From JAKASV01 sp963754845 (GTDB lineage: Bacteria > Babelota > Babeliae > Babelales > Vermiphilaceae): a DNA stretch of 64,000 nucleotides. Location: NCBI GenBank assembly GCA_963754845.1, contig CAVWHE010000004.1, positions 1 through 64,000 of the forward strand, written 5' to 3'. Positions within the stretch are counted from its first letter, which is position 1, and every line of letters starts with the position of its first letter. The notes under the pieces are model-generated. The model did no database searches. It was not told where the DNA came from and saw only the letters and a list, made by a program, of their open reading frames with translations. Below are positions 27,572-35,557 of the stretch, piece by piece. The position numbers and the translations under genes were made by a program.

Positions 27572-27789
27572 TTCCTCACGTACACACATTCTGACAAAAA
27601 ATCATAAAAAACATTACACATGCACACATTTCATTAGTATTATCCCATATGCACTGCGTCCCGTAAAGACATCGTGAAAGGTCCGACATGCGCCAGCCCG
27701 GTTGCTTCTTGAGCGCGTGTTTTTTATGGTCTATTTTGCGCGTCTCGCGCTAGCTCATCGTGCGCGCTTTGCGCGCCCTTGTTAAAGCC

Positions 27790-30700
27790 TCACGGTTTCA
27801 CCGGTTTGCATGCCGTCGTTGTTGTTGGGCACCCGAACGTGGCGCAGCGTGACGTCCAGATGCCGTAGTTCTCTGTTGCCGTCGGCGTCGCCTGCCATGC
27901 GATAAGAGAGTTGCCGTGCATGGTGCCCGCCATCGCGCCGTTGGTGGCCTCGGTTGTAAGGTCGACGTCGCCGCCCATGCCGCACGGGCTCGACATATTG
28001 ACGACGGAGCCCCAACGTTCATAGGATGCGCTGTACGCGCGTGCAAAAACGTTGTCGACGGGATTTCCACTGCCGTCGGAGCCGACGTTTTGCTGCCAGA
28101 TGGCACGGTAATTGCCGCGGTTGTCGAGTGTAACAAGCGAGAGATTTTCGGTGTTGGTCTGCCCAGCCGGTCCCGACGACGAAATGTCGACGGGCGTCCC
28201 GAATCCCGGCTTGCCGATGGTGTAAAGATGCGCCCACACTGTGTACGTCGTTCCGTCAGCGTTCAGTTGCCGCCAGACGACGCACGCGTGCTGGCTACAA
28301 TCGCAGGCAACGCGAGGGGTAACGGCGTTGTGAATGCCGTCAGAAACGAGGTGCCCCTCACCAAGTTCCTGTGTGACCGGATTATAGGTGCACGCCCAAA
28401 TATCGGTATGCTTGTCGTCGGCCGTGCTCGTCTGCGCCCACGCGATGATGCCGCACCCGCACCCGCCCAGATCGGCGTCGGGGGTGAATGCTTGCGCACC
28501 TTCGGAGAGCGTGAAAGTCGAGCCAAAATCGCCCGTTGCCACATCGTACGAACATGCCCAGGCGTGGGATACAAGATTCTCGTCAAGGCCCTGCCAGACG
28601 ACGATGCCGTGCTTTTGGTCGTCGAGGGCAACGCGGGGGAAGGTTGGTTGCGTTAATGACTTTGTTGAAAATGAAAGTCCGAGCGCCTTGGCATTGGCAA
28701 ACGTCCCCCTGCATGCATCGTACCCGCAGGCCGCGACGGTTGTTTCAATGCCTGGTGTCGATGAACACGTAACGTCAAGATTGTCGACCGTGATGTACCA
28801 CGGCGGACACGATGCGCTTGAAACAACGCCAATGGCTGCTTTGAGAATGTGAGTCGACTTGACGGTGCCAGATCGCTTTGTAGCCGTCGGTTGACCGTAC
28901 GGTTTTGGTTGTTGGGGTGCGCGATGAATACGTGCGTTACGCATGCTGGCGTCATCAGACGGAGGGGTTGTTATCGCTGAGCTTGGCGGACAGGTGCACG
29001 TCACCTGATTGCCCCACGAAGGCGGCGTAACTCCCGCCGGCGTCACATTGCGTTTGATGCATCCGTTGCCGCTGGCAGCGATGCTACACGTGATCGTGCT
29101 GTTGTTCACGACGGCCACCTTGCCGCACACCGTGCCGTTGATATCGAGCGTGAGGCCCGATGCCGTGCCCGCGTCGCCGCCGAAACCGTGGTTCGAACTG
29201 CTACCGTTGCTGCCCTTTACGAGGGAGATATTAACGCTGTCAGCTACTAGGCCCACGACGTCCACCGCTATCGAAACCGGTCCCAGGTTGCCGCCTGCTC
29301 CACCATTGCCACTGTTGTTGCCGTTACCGCCGTCGCCGCCGTAGGCGTTGATAGTTCCGTCTTTGCCCAGAGTGCAAGCGTCCGTTATTAAGCCACCGTT
29401 GCCACCGTTGCCGCCGTTGCCGCCGGCAATGCTGCCATTACCACCGCCGCCTCCGTTAAAGTTGATGGTTCCCCTATCGCCCAGAGCGCAATCGCCCGTT
29501 ATTGAGCCACCGTTGCCACCATTGCCGCCGTTGCTGCCGCTGTTGCCGCCGATGCCGCCGTAGCCGCCGTTAAAGTTGATGGTTCCTCTATCGCCCAGAG
29601 TGCAACCGCCCGTTATTGAGCCACCGTTGCCACCGTTGCCGCCGTTGCCTGTGTTGCTACTGTTGCTACCGTCGCTGCCGTAGGCGTTGATGGTTCCGTC
29701 GCTGCCCAGAGTGCAATCGCCCGTTATTGAGCCGCCATTACCGCCGTTGCCGCCGTTGCCACCGTCGCCACCATAGTTGCCGTAGCCGCCGTTAGCATTG
29801 ATGGTTCCGTCCTTGCCCAGAGTGCAATTGCCCGTTATTGAGCCGCCACTGCCGCCATTGCCGCCGTTGCGACCGTTTATGCTATAGTAGCCGCCGCCGT
29901 CGTCGCCGTAGGCGTTGATGGTTCCGCCGCTGCCCAGAGTGCAATCGCCCGTTATTGAGCCGCCATTACCGCCGTTGCCGCCATTGCCGCCGTAGCCGCC
30001 GTAGCAGCCGTTAGCGTTGATAGTTGCGTCCTCGCCCAGAATGCAAGCGCCCGTTATTGAACCCCCGTCACCCCCGTAGCCCCCGTCACCCCCATAGCCC
30101 CCATCATCCCCGTAGCCGCCGTTGGTGCTGATGGTTCCGCCATTGCCCAGAGTGCAATCGCCCATTATTAAGCCGCCATTGCCGCCATTGCCACTGTTGC
30201 CGCCGTTAGCGTTGATGACGCAGTGTCCATTTGAACTTATCGTGCAATTGCCGAGTTTGCCACCCGAACCGCCCTTTTGATTGCCTGTTTGGCCAGTTTC
30301 CCCGTTGCCACCATGTACCGAAACGAGACAGTTCACCCCGGGACTTCCTGAAATGTTTATCGTGCAATCGCCGCCACTTCCGCCGTCGAGTCCGTCACCC
30401 GCCTGGCCGCCATCGGTGCCGTCGGCGTGAATGGCGCAATCGCCGCTCACTGCGCCATCGATGTTTATCGTGCAATCGCCCACGTTTGCACCGGGCAGAA
30501 TATTTACCGCGCAATGCCCGTTGATTTGTATTCCTTCGTTGACCGTGAGCGTTATCGATGGGATCGACGGTGCGTCGGGTGCTCTCGTTGGCGAGGTGAC
30601 GGCGAAGATTTCCGATGCCGTACCTGTGCAGTTGATATCAAGGTTTCCGTCAATGTCGCCGACGACGTAGATGAAGACGGGGACGGGGGCCGAGGAAAGT

Positions 30701-31500
30701 TTTATCGAGCCACCGCCATTGCCTTTTCCCGAAACATAAAGAACCGTGACGTTTTCAAGGTTTGCCGTGTGCGTCTCTTGCCAGGCAATGAGGCCTTTGC
30801 AGTATGCGGAAATTTTTGAATTGGGAACATCGGCATTGGCGGATTGGTCACGTGAAATATTCTGTGAGTCGAGCATGGTTTCGGGGCCGAGTGTGTAAGG
30901 ACGAGCGACGATGTTGTAGATTGTCATGCTCGACGTTGTATCGTAGCCGTTTGCCTGCTTCCAGACGGCCATGCCGTGATCGCGCCTGTCAAGAGCGATT
31001 TGAGGCGATTGTGCGTCGCCTGAGCCGATACCGGGCGTTGCGGCTGATAGATTTTGTGGTGTCTGCCAACGATTGTTGAACAGATCGAACGATGCGCCAT
31101 AAATGGCGAAGGTGTCAGCTGCAGGCGTGCCCTTGGTGAGTTGTTGCCAGGCGGCATAGTCGTTGCCGTGCCACGTGCGTGCGACCGTTGGGTTTATCGC
31201 CACCATTCCTTCATCGGATGCTCTGATAGCCTCAACACACGCGTTGGGTGGACAAAGAATCGTGCTCGACGTCGAGGTAAAGCCACTACGTTTGATTGCC
31301 GGGGCACCTGCACTACCGGTGCTGCTCGCGGCGTCGATTATTTGGCCAGAGGAGGACGCCTGAGGTCCATCGGCGACTACGAATGTTACGAGTGGCGTTG
31401 TTAGAAAAAGTGCTATCAAAACCATGAAATAAAGGAACGTTGTGTGCGCACAGACGCCGTAAACATGGGCTATTGTAAGGCGATTGCCGGGAAATTTCAT
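27790..31500 (-). CDS. Very large exported glycine-rich repeat protein
   Basis: A 1236-residue protein with an N-terminal export signal (hydrophobic 22-43, FLYFMVLIALFLTTPLVTFVVA). Residues 70-260 and 890-1236 carry propeller-like repeats with the core P.IALD..GMAVW...ar.Y (SPQIALDRRDHGMAVWKQ, FPRVALDDQKHGIVVWQG, TPRVACDCSQHACVVWRQ), the same core as the repeat protein at 2235. Between them, about residues 340-740, is a Gly/Asn-rich region with at least eight units of the form GGNGGSITGDCTLGxDGTINAYG. Such a region suggests a beta-solenoid or extended surface stalk. Adhesin or envelope function is inferred. Codon use matches neighbouring genes; no family is named. Confidence 0.75.
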   Translation of the reverse strand: MKFPGNRLTIAHVYGVCAHTTFLYFMVLIALFLTTPLVTFVVADGPQASSSGQIIDAASSTGSAGAPAIKRSGFTSTSSTILCPPNACVEAIRASDEGMVAINPTVARTWHGNDYAAWQQLTKGTPAADTFAIYGASFDLFNNRWQTPQNLSAATPGIGSGDAQSPQIALDRRDHGMAVWKQANGYDTTSSMTIYNIVARPYTLGPETMLDSQNISRDQSANADVPNSKISAYCKGLIAWQETHTANLENVTVLYVSGKGNGGGSIKLSSAPVPVFIYVVGDIDGNLDINCTGTASEIFAVTSPTRAPDAPSIPSITLTVNEGIQINGHCAVNILPGANVGDCTINIDGAVSGDCAIHADGTDGGQAGDGLDGGSGGDCTINISGSPGVNCLVSVHGGNGETGQTGNQKGGSGGKLGNCTISSNGHCVINANGGNSGNGGNGGLIMGDCTLGNGGTISTNGGYGDDGGYGGDGGYGGDGGSITGACILGEDATINANGCYGGYGGNGGNGGNGGSITGDCTLGSGGTINAYGDDGGGYYSINGRNGGNGGSGGSITGNCTLGKDGTINANGGYGNYGGDGGNGGNGGNGGSITGDCTLGSDGTINAYGSDGSNSSNTGNGGNGGNGGSITGGCTLGDRGTINFNGGYGGIGGNSGSNGGNGGNGGSITGDCALGDRGTINFNGGGGGNGSIAGGNGGNGGNGGLITDACTLGKDGTINAYGGDGGNGNNSGNGGAGGNLGPVSIAVDVVGLVADSVNISLVKGSNGSSSNHGFGGDAGTASGLTLDINGTVCGKVAVVNNSTITCSIAASGNGCIKRNVTPAGVTPPSWGNQVTCTCPPSSAITTPPSDDASMRNARIHRAPQQPKPYGQPTATKRSGTVKSTHILKAAIGVVSSASCPPWYITVDNLDVTCSSTPGIETTVAACGYDACRGTFANAKALGLSFSTKSLTQPTFPRVALDDQKHGIVVWQGLDENLVSHAWACSYDVATGDFGSTFTLSEGAQAFTPDADLGGCGCGIIAWAQTSTADDKHTDIWACTYNPVTQELGEGHLVSDGIHNAVTPRVACDCSQHACVVWRQLNADGTTYTVWAHLYTIGKPGFGTPVDISSSGPAGQTNTENLSLVTLDNRGNYRAIWQQNVGSDGSGNPVDNVFARAYSASYERWGSVVNMSSPCGMGGDVDLTTEATNGAMAGTMHGNSLIAWQATPTATENYGIWTSRCATFGCPTTTTACKPVKP
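29280..30420 (-). repeat. Glycine-rich coding repeats (GGNGG / TGDCTLG)
   Basis: Tandem coding repeats of about 100-130 bp built from GGNGG triplet blocks plus a conserved TGDCTLG.DGTIN core, seen eight times. On the plus strand this appears as long GCCGCC-rich runs. Length variation between strains is expected. Confidence 0.85.
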
Positions 31501-31835
31501 AGACGCTCCTTAAGCGATGGAAGAATGCACAACGCACCTCTCAGGACTTATACAGGCGCTGAAAGTTCTTTCTAGGACGTGATTTTCAGACAACGTGGGT
31601 GTCTAATTTTAGGATTAGTAAACGTCTAACCTAAAATTAAGGAGACCCAAGGTAAGGGTAGCAGAGGTCTTCCGCGATGCAAGCAAGTGTCAAAGCACAA
31701 TGAAAATGTCCTTTGCACTTCCGCATGCTTCAGGGAGTGATGGTTTTAGTGGTAGACTATATATGATCTTCTGTTGATCTTGTGTGGTGCTCATGAAGTG
31801 GTGTTCAAGGACGGCGCTATCGAGGAAGTTCGTTT
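31501..31835. other. 335-bp divergent intergenic region
   Basis: It separates the divergent exported repeat gene (minus) and smpB (plus). It contains the palindrome at 31604-31639. A possible -10 (TATATA near 31760) precedes smpB, but no -35 with good spacing is clear. No gene is seen. Confidence 0.45.
31604..31639. repeat. AT-rich 14-bp palindrome (operator- or hairpin-like)
   Basis: TAATTTTAGG-a-TTAG (31604-31618) pairs with CTAACCTAAAATTA (31626-31639) with one bulged A and a 7-nt loop. It stands in the divergent region between two genes and lacks a GC-rich stem, so an operator for a dimeric regulator is at least as likely as a terminator. Confidence 0.55.
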
Positions 31836-32294
31836 GTGAAAGTAATTGCGCAGAATAAAAAGGCCCTCTTTGATTACGAAATATTTGAAAGGTTCGAGGC
31901 GGGTATTGTCTTGACGGGCGATGAAGTTAAATCATTGCGCGAGGGCAAAGTTTCCCTCATCGGTGCCTTTGCCACCGTGCATGACGGCCAACTTCTTCTC
32001 ATAAACTGTACGATAACTCCGTATGCGCGTGCCTACAAAAAATCGGAGGACGCGGCAACGAGGAGCCGCACGCTCCTCGTTCATCGTAAGCAAATCAGTC
32101 GCCTCGTTGGCGATATTTCGCGCAAGGGCGTAACGGTTCTACCCCTCAAGCTCTATTTCAACAAAAAAAATATCGTCAAAGTTGAACTCGGCATTGGCAA
32201 GCACAGGAAAGCTATCGGTAAAAAGCAAATTATAAGGGAACGCGACATCGAAAGACAAATGCATCGCGAGCTCAAAGATCTGTCCAATAGCTAA
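31836..32294 (+). CDS. smpB: SsrA-binding protein SmpB
   Basis: A 152-residue protein of normal length. Motifs: NKKALFDYEIFERFEAGIVLTGDEVKSL, the central LLVHRKQISRL, and PLKLYFNKKNIVKVELGIGKHRK. The basic C-terminal tail enters the decoding centre in trans-translation with tmRNA. GTG start at 31836 with GAGGAA eight bases upstream. I see no ssrA gene in the window. Confidence 0.95.
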   Translation: MKVIAQNKKALFDYEIFERFEAGIVLTGDEVKSLREGKVSLIGAFATVHDGQLLLINCTITPYARAYKKSEDAATRSRTLLVHRKQISRLVGDISRKGVTVLPLKLYFNKKNIVKVELGIGKHRKAIGKKQIIRERDIERQMHRELKDLSNS

Positions 32295-32332
32295 AAACAT
32301 GAGCGCGGCACCGCCCGCATAGGGCAATATTT

Positions 32333-33481
32333 TTAATGCTCTTGCCCTGGCATTGAGAGCTTGTGATAAAGTTCCACGTGGCGCTCTGCCATGACGGGTA
32401 CGCTGAACGCTGACAGGTCATCGGGGTGATTGGCAAGGCGTTCGTAGAGCGTTGCGTTGTGTAAGAGCATGTTCATGCTTTCGGCGAGTCCCTCCCAGTC
32501 GTGCTGGGGATGGATGAAGCCGTTGCATCCGTGTACGATGACGTCAGCTACGCCCCCCGTTTGGTACGTGATGACAGGCAGGCGCAGTAGGCGTGCTTCA
32601 ACAATCGAACACGGCATCCCCTCCCAGAGCGAAGAAAAGACAAACGCGTGCCAAAGCTTCATGATGGGGACAACATCGTGGTGCCAGCCACTAAGGACGA
32701 TTGCATTGCCAAGCCCGTGATCCGCGATCCACCGCTCGTACTCAGCACGCAAAATGCCGTCGCCGAGAATCTCAAGGCGCGTGGCCGGATGTGCGCGGTG
32801 CACCCGTTCAAAAGCCTTAAAAAGCTCGATGTGATTTTTTCCCTTTCTCAAGCACCCGCATGTGCCAAAGACAAATGGTGCGCCATTCTGGGGGACGGTT
32901 CGCGCATCCATGCCACTGGCCTGAAAGTGCTGGCAGGAAACCGCGGCACGTATGATCGAATGTTTGCGGGCAAAACGTGGAAAGATGCGAAGGCCGCGCC
33001 GTGCGTCGAGCGTCGAAACGCATACGTAGTGCGTGGTGATGAAACTTGTTACAAGCTCAAGCGTGTAAATAACAAAATGGACTAAAAAATTCTGGTGGTT
33101 GTGAAATCCGTATCCGTGGATGGTATGAACCCGTTTTTTGATGCCTGCACACACTGCCGCCCAGCGACCTATGAGGCCTGCCTTAGTGCTGTGGGTATGT
33201 ACGATGAGATCGGGATGGTGTCTCTTGAGCGCGCGGAGGATGCGCACGAGCTTGCAAAAACATACAATCTCGCCGAAAAACCTCCCTGCTGAAACTTCTC
33301 GCGTCAGTTCGTCCATGAGTATCGTGGTGGGTGAGGAATGTGCCCGCGGCACGAGTTCCCCCTCTGTTCCCGTTATGAGGCCGGTCGATAAGCCCTTGAG
33401 CTCAAGGGCTTCCTTAAGGGCGAGGCATACCTTTTGGGCGCCGCCCATTTCGAGTTTGGTTATGATGTGAACTATGTGCAT
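32333..33481 (-). CDS. GT4-type glycosyltransferase
   Basis: A 382-residue GT-B enzyme. The N-terminal domain has the glycine-rich acceptor-side loop (IITKLEMGGAQKV) and HTHSTKAGLIGRWAA. The C-terminal nucleotide-sugar domain shows GTCGCLRKGKNHIELFKAF and the EX7E-type motif in LWEGMPCSIVEARLLRLPVI, followed by TGGVADVI and NGFI. It probably builds a surface glycan; donor and acceptor are unknown. It is the last gene of the folC-atp operon, 34 bp after atpE. Confidence 0.88.
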   Translation of the reverse strand: MHIVHIITKLEMGGAQKVCLALKEALELKGLSTGLITGTEGELVPRAHSSPTTILMDELTREVSAGRFFGEIVCFCKLVRILRALKRHHPDLIVHTHSTKAGLIGRWAAVCAGIKKRVHTIHGYGFHNHQNFLVHFVIYTLELVTSFITTHYVCVSTLDARRGLRIFPRFARKHSIIRAAVSCQHFQASGMDARTVPQNGAPFVFGTCGCLRKGKNHIELFKAFERVHRAHPATRLEILGDGILRAEYERWIADHGLGNAIVLSGWHHDVVPIMKLWHAFVFSSLWEGMPCSIVEARLLRLPVITYQTGGVADVIVHGCNGFIHPQHDWEGLAESMNMLLHNATLYERLANHPDDLSAFSVPVMAERHVELYHKLSMPGQEH

Positions 33482-33515
33482 GAAAACGCTCCGTTACCTT
33501 CCAGTTTTACGCAAG

Positions 33516-34484
33516 CTAGCGCACGGCCAGTACGATAAAGAGAGCCACGAGGAAAGCATAAATCGCGCACGTGTCGATGAGGCCCTGGGCGAAGAGGCTC
33601 ACTCTCGAGAGGGTGCCGTATGCCTCGGGATTTTTTGCTATTTCTCGGCAGGCCATTGCCGACGTCCTGCCGGAACTGATGCCAGGCCCAAGCGTACCGA
33701 TGCCGATGCACAGGGCGGCAGCAAGGACGCGAATGCTGCCGAGCACAGGATCATCCTCAAAAGGAGCGCCGAAGAGTGCCATGGCGACAACGAGCGAAAG
33801 TACGATGGGTGTTTCGATAATAGCGTTGCTCATGAACGTGAGGGTCAAAAGGGGTCCGTAGGCCTCACGGTTAACACCAAGGCCGCGACATGCTTCGCGG
33901 GCAAACGTTCCCAGGCCGATGATGGTACCGATGCTGCTGAGCCCAACAGTCAAACCGGCGGCAACGAGGCGTATGCTGTCTGCACTATTGGTAATCGACC
34001 CTGTACTTGCTTTGATGAGCATGGCTATGATGAAGCCGAATATCATGGGTGTCTGAATGACCGATTGACTGATGAGCATGAAGCGCGCAATTTTTTGGGA
34101 AAAAAACGGTTGTCGTGCTATGGCAAGACATGCCTGCTGTGCTGGCAACGATGAAGCTATGCCGATGGCAAAGCCCGGCAACGTGACAGCGAACAAGATG
34201 CCCAGATCGGCTATGTTTGCGTACATGGCTTGTGGAGAGGACGAGGGCGACGAGCCAAAAATCATGATGAGAACGATGGTTAACCCCATAATCGATGCGG
34301 TGTCAATGAGGGCCATCCCCATGACGAGGGCACGGCTGATTTCGCCGCGCGCCTGCGGCTGAATATCCATCGCAGCCACCGCCGCCCTTCCTGCAAGGCC
34401 CTGGCCAATACCGGCACCCAACGAGGTCAGTCCTGCTATAATCCCGATGGTTCCAAAGTGAAGGAAATCAGAAAGCTCAGTCAT
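33516..34484 (-). CDS. atpE: ATP synthase subunit c, four fused hairpins
   Basis: A 322-residue protein, four times the usual size of about 80. It contains four tandem helical hairpins at about residues 8-78, 86-158, 168-240 and 246-322. The ion-site residue recurs with 80-83 residue spacing: D61 (ALIDTAS), Q144 (VIQTPM), E224 (IIETPI) and D304 (LIDTCA). Hairpin 2 therefore lacks the carboxylate. Hairpin 1 also has Q28 in GAGIGQG, the helix-1 glutamine of sodium-type c subunits; hairpins 2-4 have S, L and S there. It overlaps atpB by four bases (ATGA). The c ring would be built from tetra-hairpin protomers with three ion sites each. Fused c subunits are known in V-type and a few other ATPases; this architecture is unusual for an F-type operon. 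Confidence 0.88.
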   Translation of the reverse strand: MTELSDFLHFGTIGIIAGLTSLGAGIGQGLAGRAAVAAMDIQPQARGEISRALVMGMALIDTASIMGLTIVLIMIFGSSPSSSPQAMYANIADLGILFAVTLPGFAIGIASSLPAQQACLAIARQPFFSQKIARFMLISQSVIQTPMIFGFIIAMLIKASTGSITNSADSIRLVAAGLTVGLSSIGTIIGLGTFAREACRGLGVNREAYGPLLTLTFMSNAIIETPIVLSLVVAMALFGAPFEDDPVLGSIRVLAAALCIGIGTLGPGISSGRTSAMACREIAKNPEAYGTLSRVSLFAQGLIDTCAIYAFLVALFIVLAVR

Positions 34485-35227
34485 ACCGCTTCTCCCTGGG
34501 GCTGCTCCGGACTCTGTATTGCTATTGAAAGATACGTAAGGCTCAGCATGGTAAATACAAACGCCTGCAAGAAGCCCTCAAAGAGGCCGAAAAAGAGGAG
34601 CACGAGAAAATTAAGACCGGAAAAGAGTCCTATTATTTCAAGTGCGACACTTTTTTGGATAGTGAGTGTATAAAGCTCGCTGATGATGGCGCCGCCGAAG
34701 ATGTTACCAAAGAGTCGAAACGACATGGAAATGATGCTTGCAAGTTTTCCCACAACATGGAGAGGTGCCATGACAAAAAGAGGCTCGACATATTCTCTGA
34801 GATACCCGACCACGCCGTGAGCACGTATACCGCTGAACTGTACGTAAAAAAATGAAATGAGTCCGAGGGCCAGCGTTGTGTTGAGACTCTGTGTTGGCTC
34901 CTTCATCCAGGGGATTGTCGTTATCGTGTTGCATAAGAAAATAAACAAAAAAATGGTCATGATGAAGACAAGATGTCGAAAGATGAGTGTTCCCATAGCC
35001 TGCTGGCATAATCCAACGAAGGTACGTACAAGGGAGAGGATGAGGTAACGAGTTACCCCGTAGCGCTTCCTCAGGAGCCAACGAACAGGGAGGCAGAAGA
35101 TGAAAAGAACAAGGAGTACGATCCACGTCTGGATCACAAGGTGCGCGTCAATTGAAAAGAAAGGACTTTCAAGACCAAACAACGCAAGCGGCCGCCATTC
35201 AAGGCCGCTCTCTCCAAGCTCACCCAT
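34481..35227 (-). CDS. atpB: F-type ATP synthase subunit a
   Basis: A 248-residue polytopic membrane protein. The essential stator arginine is R171 in SMSFRLFGNIFGG, the family signature. NTITTIPW and the C-terminal helix SGLNFLVLLFFGLFEGFLQAFVF are also typical. It forms the ion half-channels against the c ring. The chosen ATG at 35227 overlaps the end of the upstream gene by 8 bp after a G-rich ribosome site; a GTG at 35245 is possible. Confidence 0.93.
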   Translation of the reverse strand: MGELGESGLEWRPLALFGLESPFFSIDAHLVIQTWIVLLVLFIFCLPVRWLLRKRYGVTRYLILSLVRTFVGLCQQAMGTLIFRHLVFIMTIFLFIFLCNTITTIPWMKEPTQSLNTTLALGLISFFYVQFSGIRAHGVVGYLREYVEPLFVMAPLHVVGKLASIISMSFRLFGNIFGGAIISELYTLTIQKSVALEIIGLFSGLNFLVLLFFGLFEGFLQAFVFTMLSLTYLSIAIQSPEQPQGEAV

Positions 35228-35519
35228 GAGCGCACCCCCCACCACGGATCACGGCGATCCAGAAAAAAACAAGAAAACTACCCATGACGAGTATAAGATT
35301 GATCCGCGGCAACGGCAACAGATAGCATACCATCGTCGTCACCGCGCCCATGCGAATGATCGACATGCCCAGATACCGTGACCAGAACTTCGTTGTGCTC
35401 TGGGTACGTGCGCCTATTACGACCTTCTGTCGTTGAACGATTAAAGCAAGCCCATAAAGGTAGCCGGCGCCACACCCACACAGAACCGCAAGGAAACATG
35501 AGCCCAGCAACGGTATCAT
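35220..35519 (-). CDS. AtpI/AtpR-like small ATP synthase membrane protein
   Basis: A 99-residue protein with four hydrophobic segments (LLGSCFLAVLCGCGAGYLYGLAL, YLGMSIIRMGAVTTMVCYLL, INLILVMGSFLVFFWIAVIR) and position directly before atpB. Small proteins here are AtpI in ordinary operons or AtpR in N-ATPase operons, whose order R-B-E fits. Both help c-ring assembly or ion loading. The arginines and the WSRYLGMSIIRMG helix would suit AtpR, but I cannot decide. Start ATG 35519 after AAGGGTG. Confidence 0.65.
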   Translation of the reverse strand: MIPLLGSCFLAVLCGCGAGYLYGLALIVQRQKVVIGARTQSTTKFWSRYLGMSIIRMGAVTTMVCYLLPLPRINLILVMGSFLVFFWIAVIRGGGCAHG

Positions 35520-35557
35520 GGCACACACCCTTACTCAGCCATTGTGAGTCATTGTAA

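Noticed and set aside
27756..27783. GCGCGC-TTT-GCGCGC hairpin after the giant gene
   Set aside because: Short simple-sequence stem with no T-run; not a convincing terminator.
29009..29563. Plus-strand proline-rich reading frames opposite the glycine-rich gene
   Set aside because: PLPPLPP-type sequence is the mirror of Gly/Asn repeats; no ribosome site, and the minus-strand gene is complete through the region.
31501..32332. tmRNA (ssrA) next to smpB
   Set aside because: No tRNA-Ala-like ends or tag-coding frame were seen around smpB.
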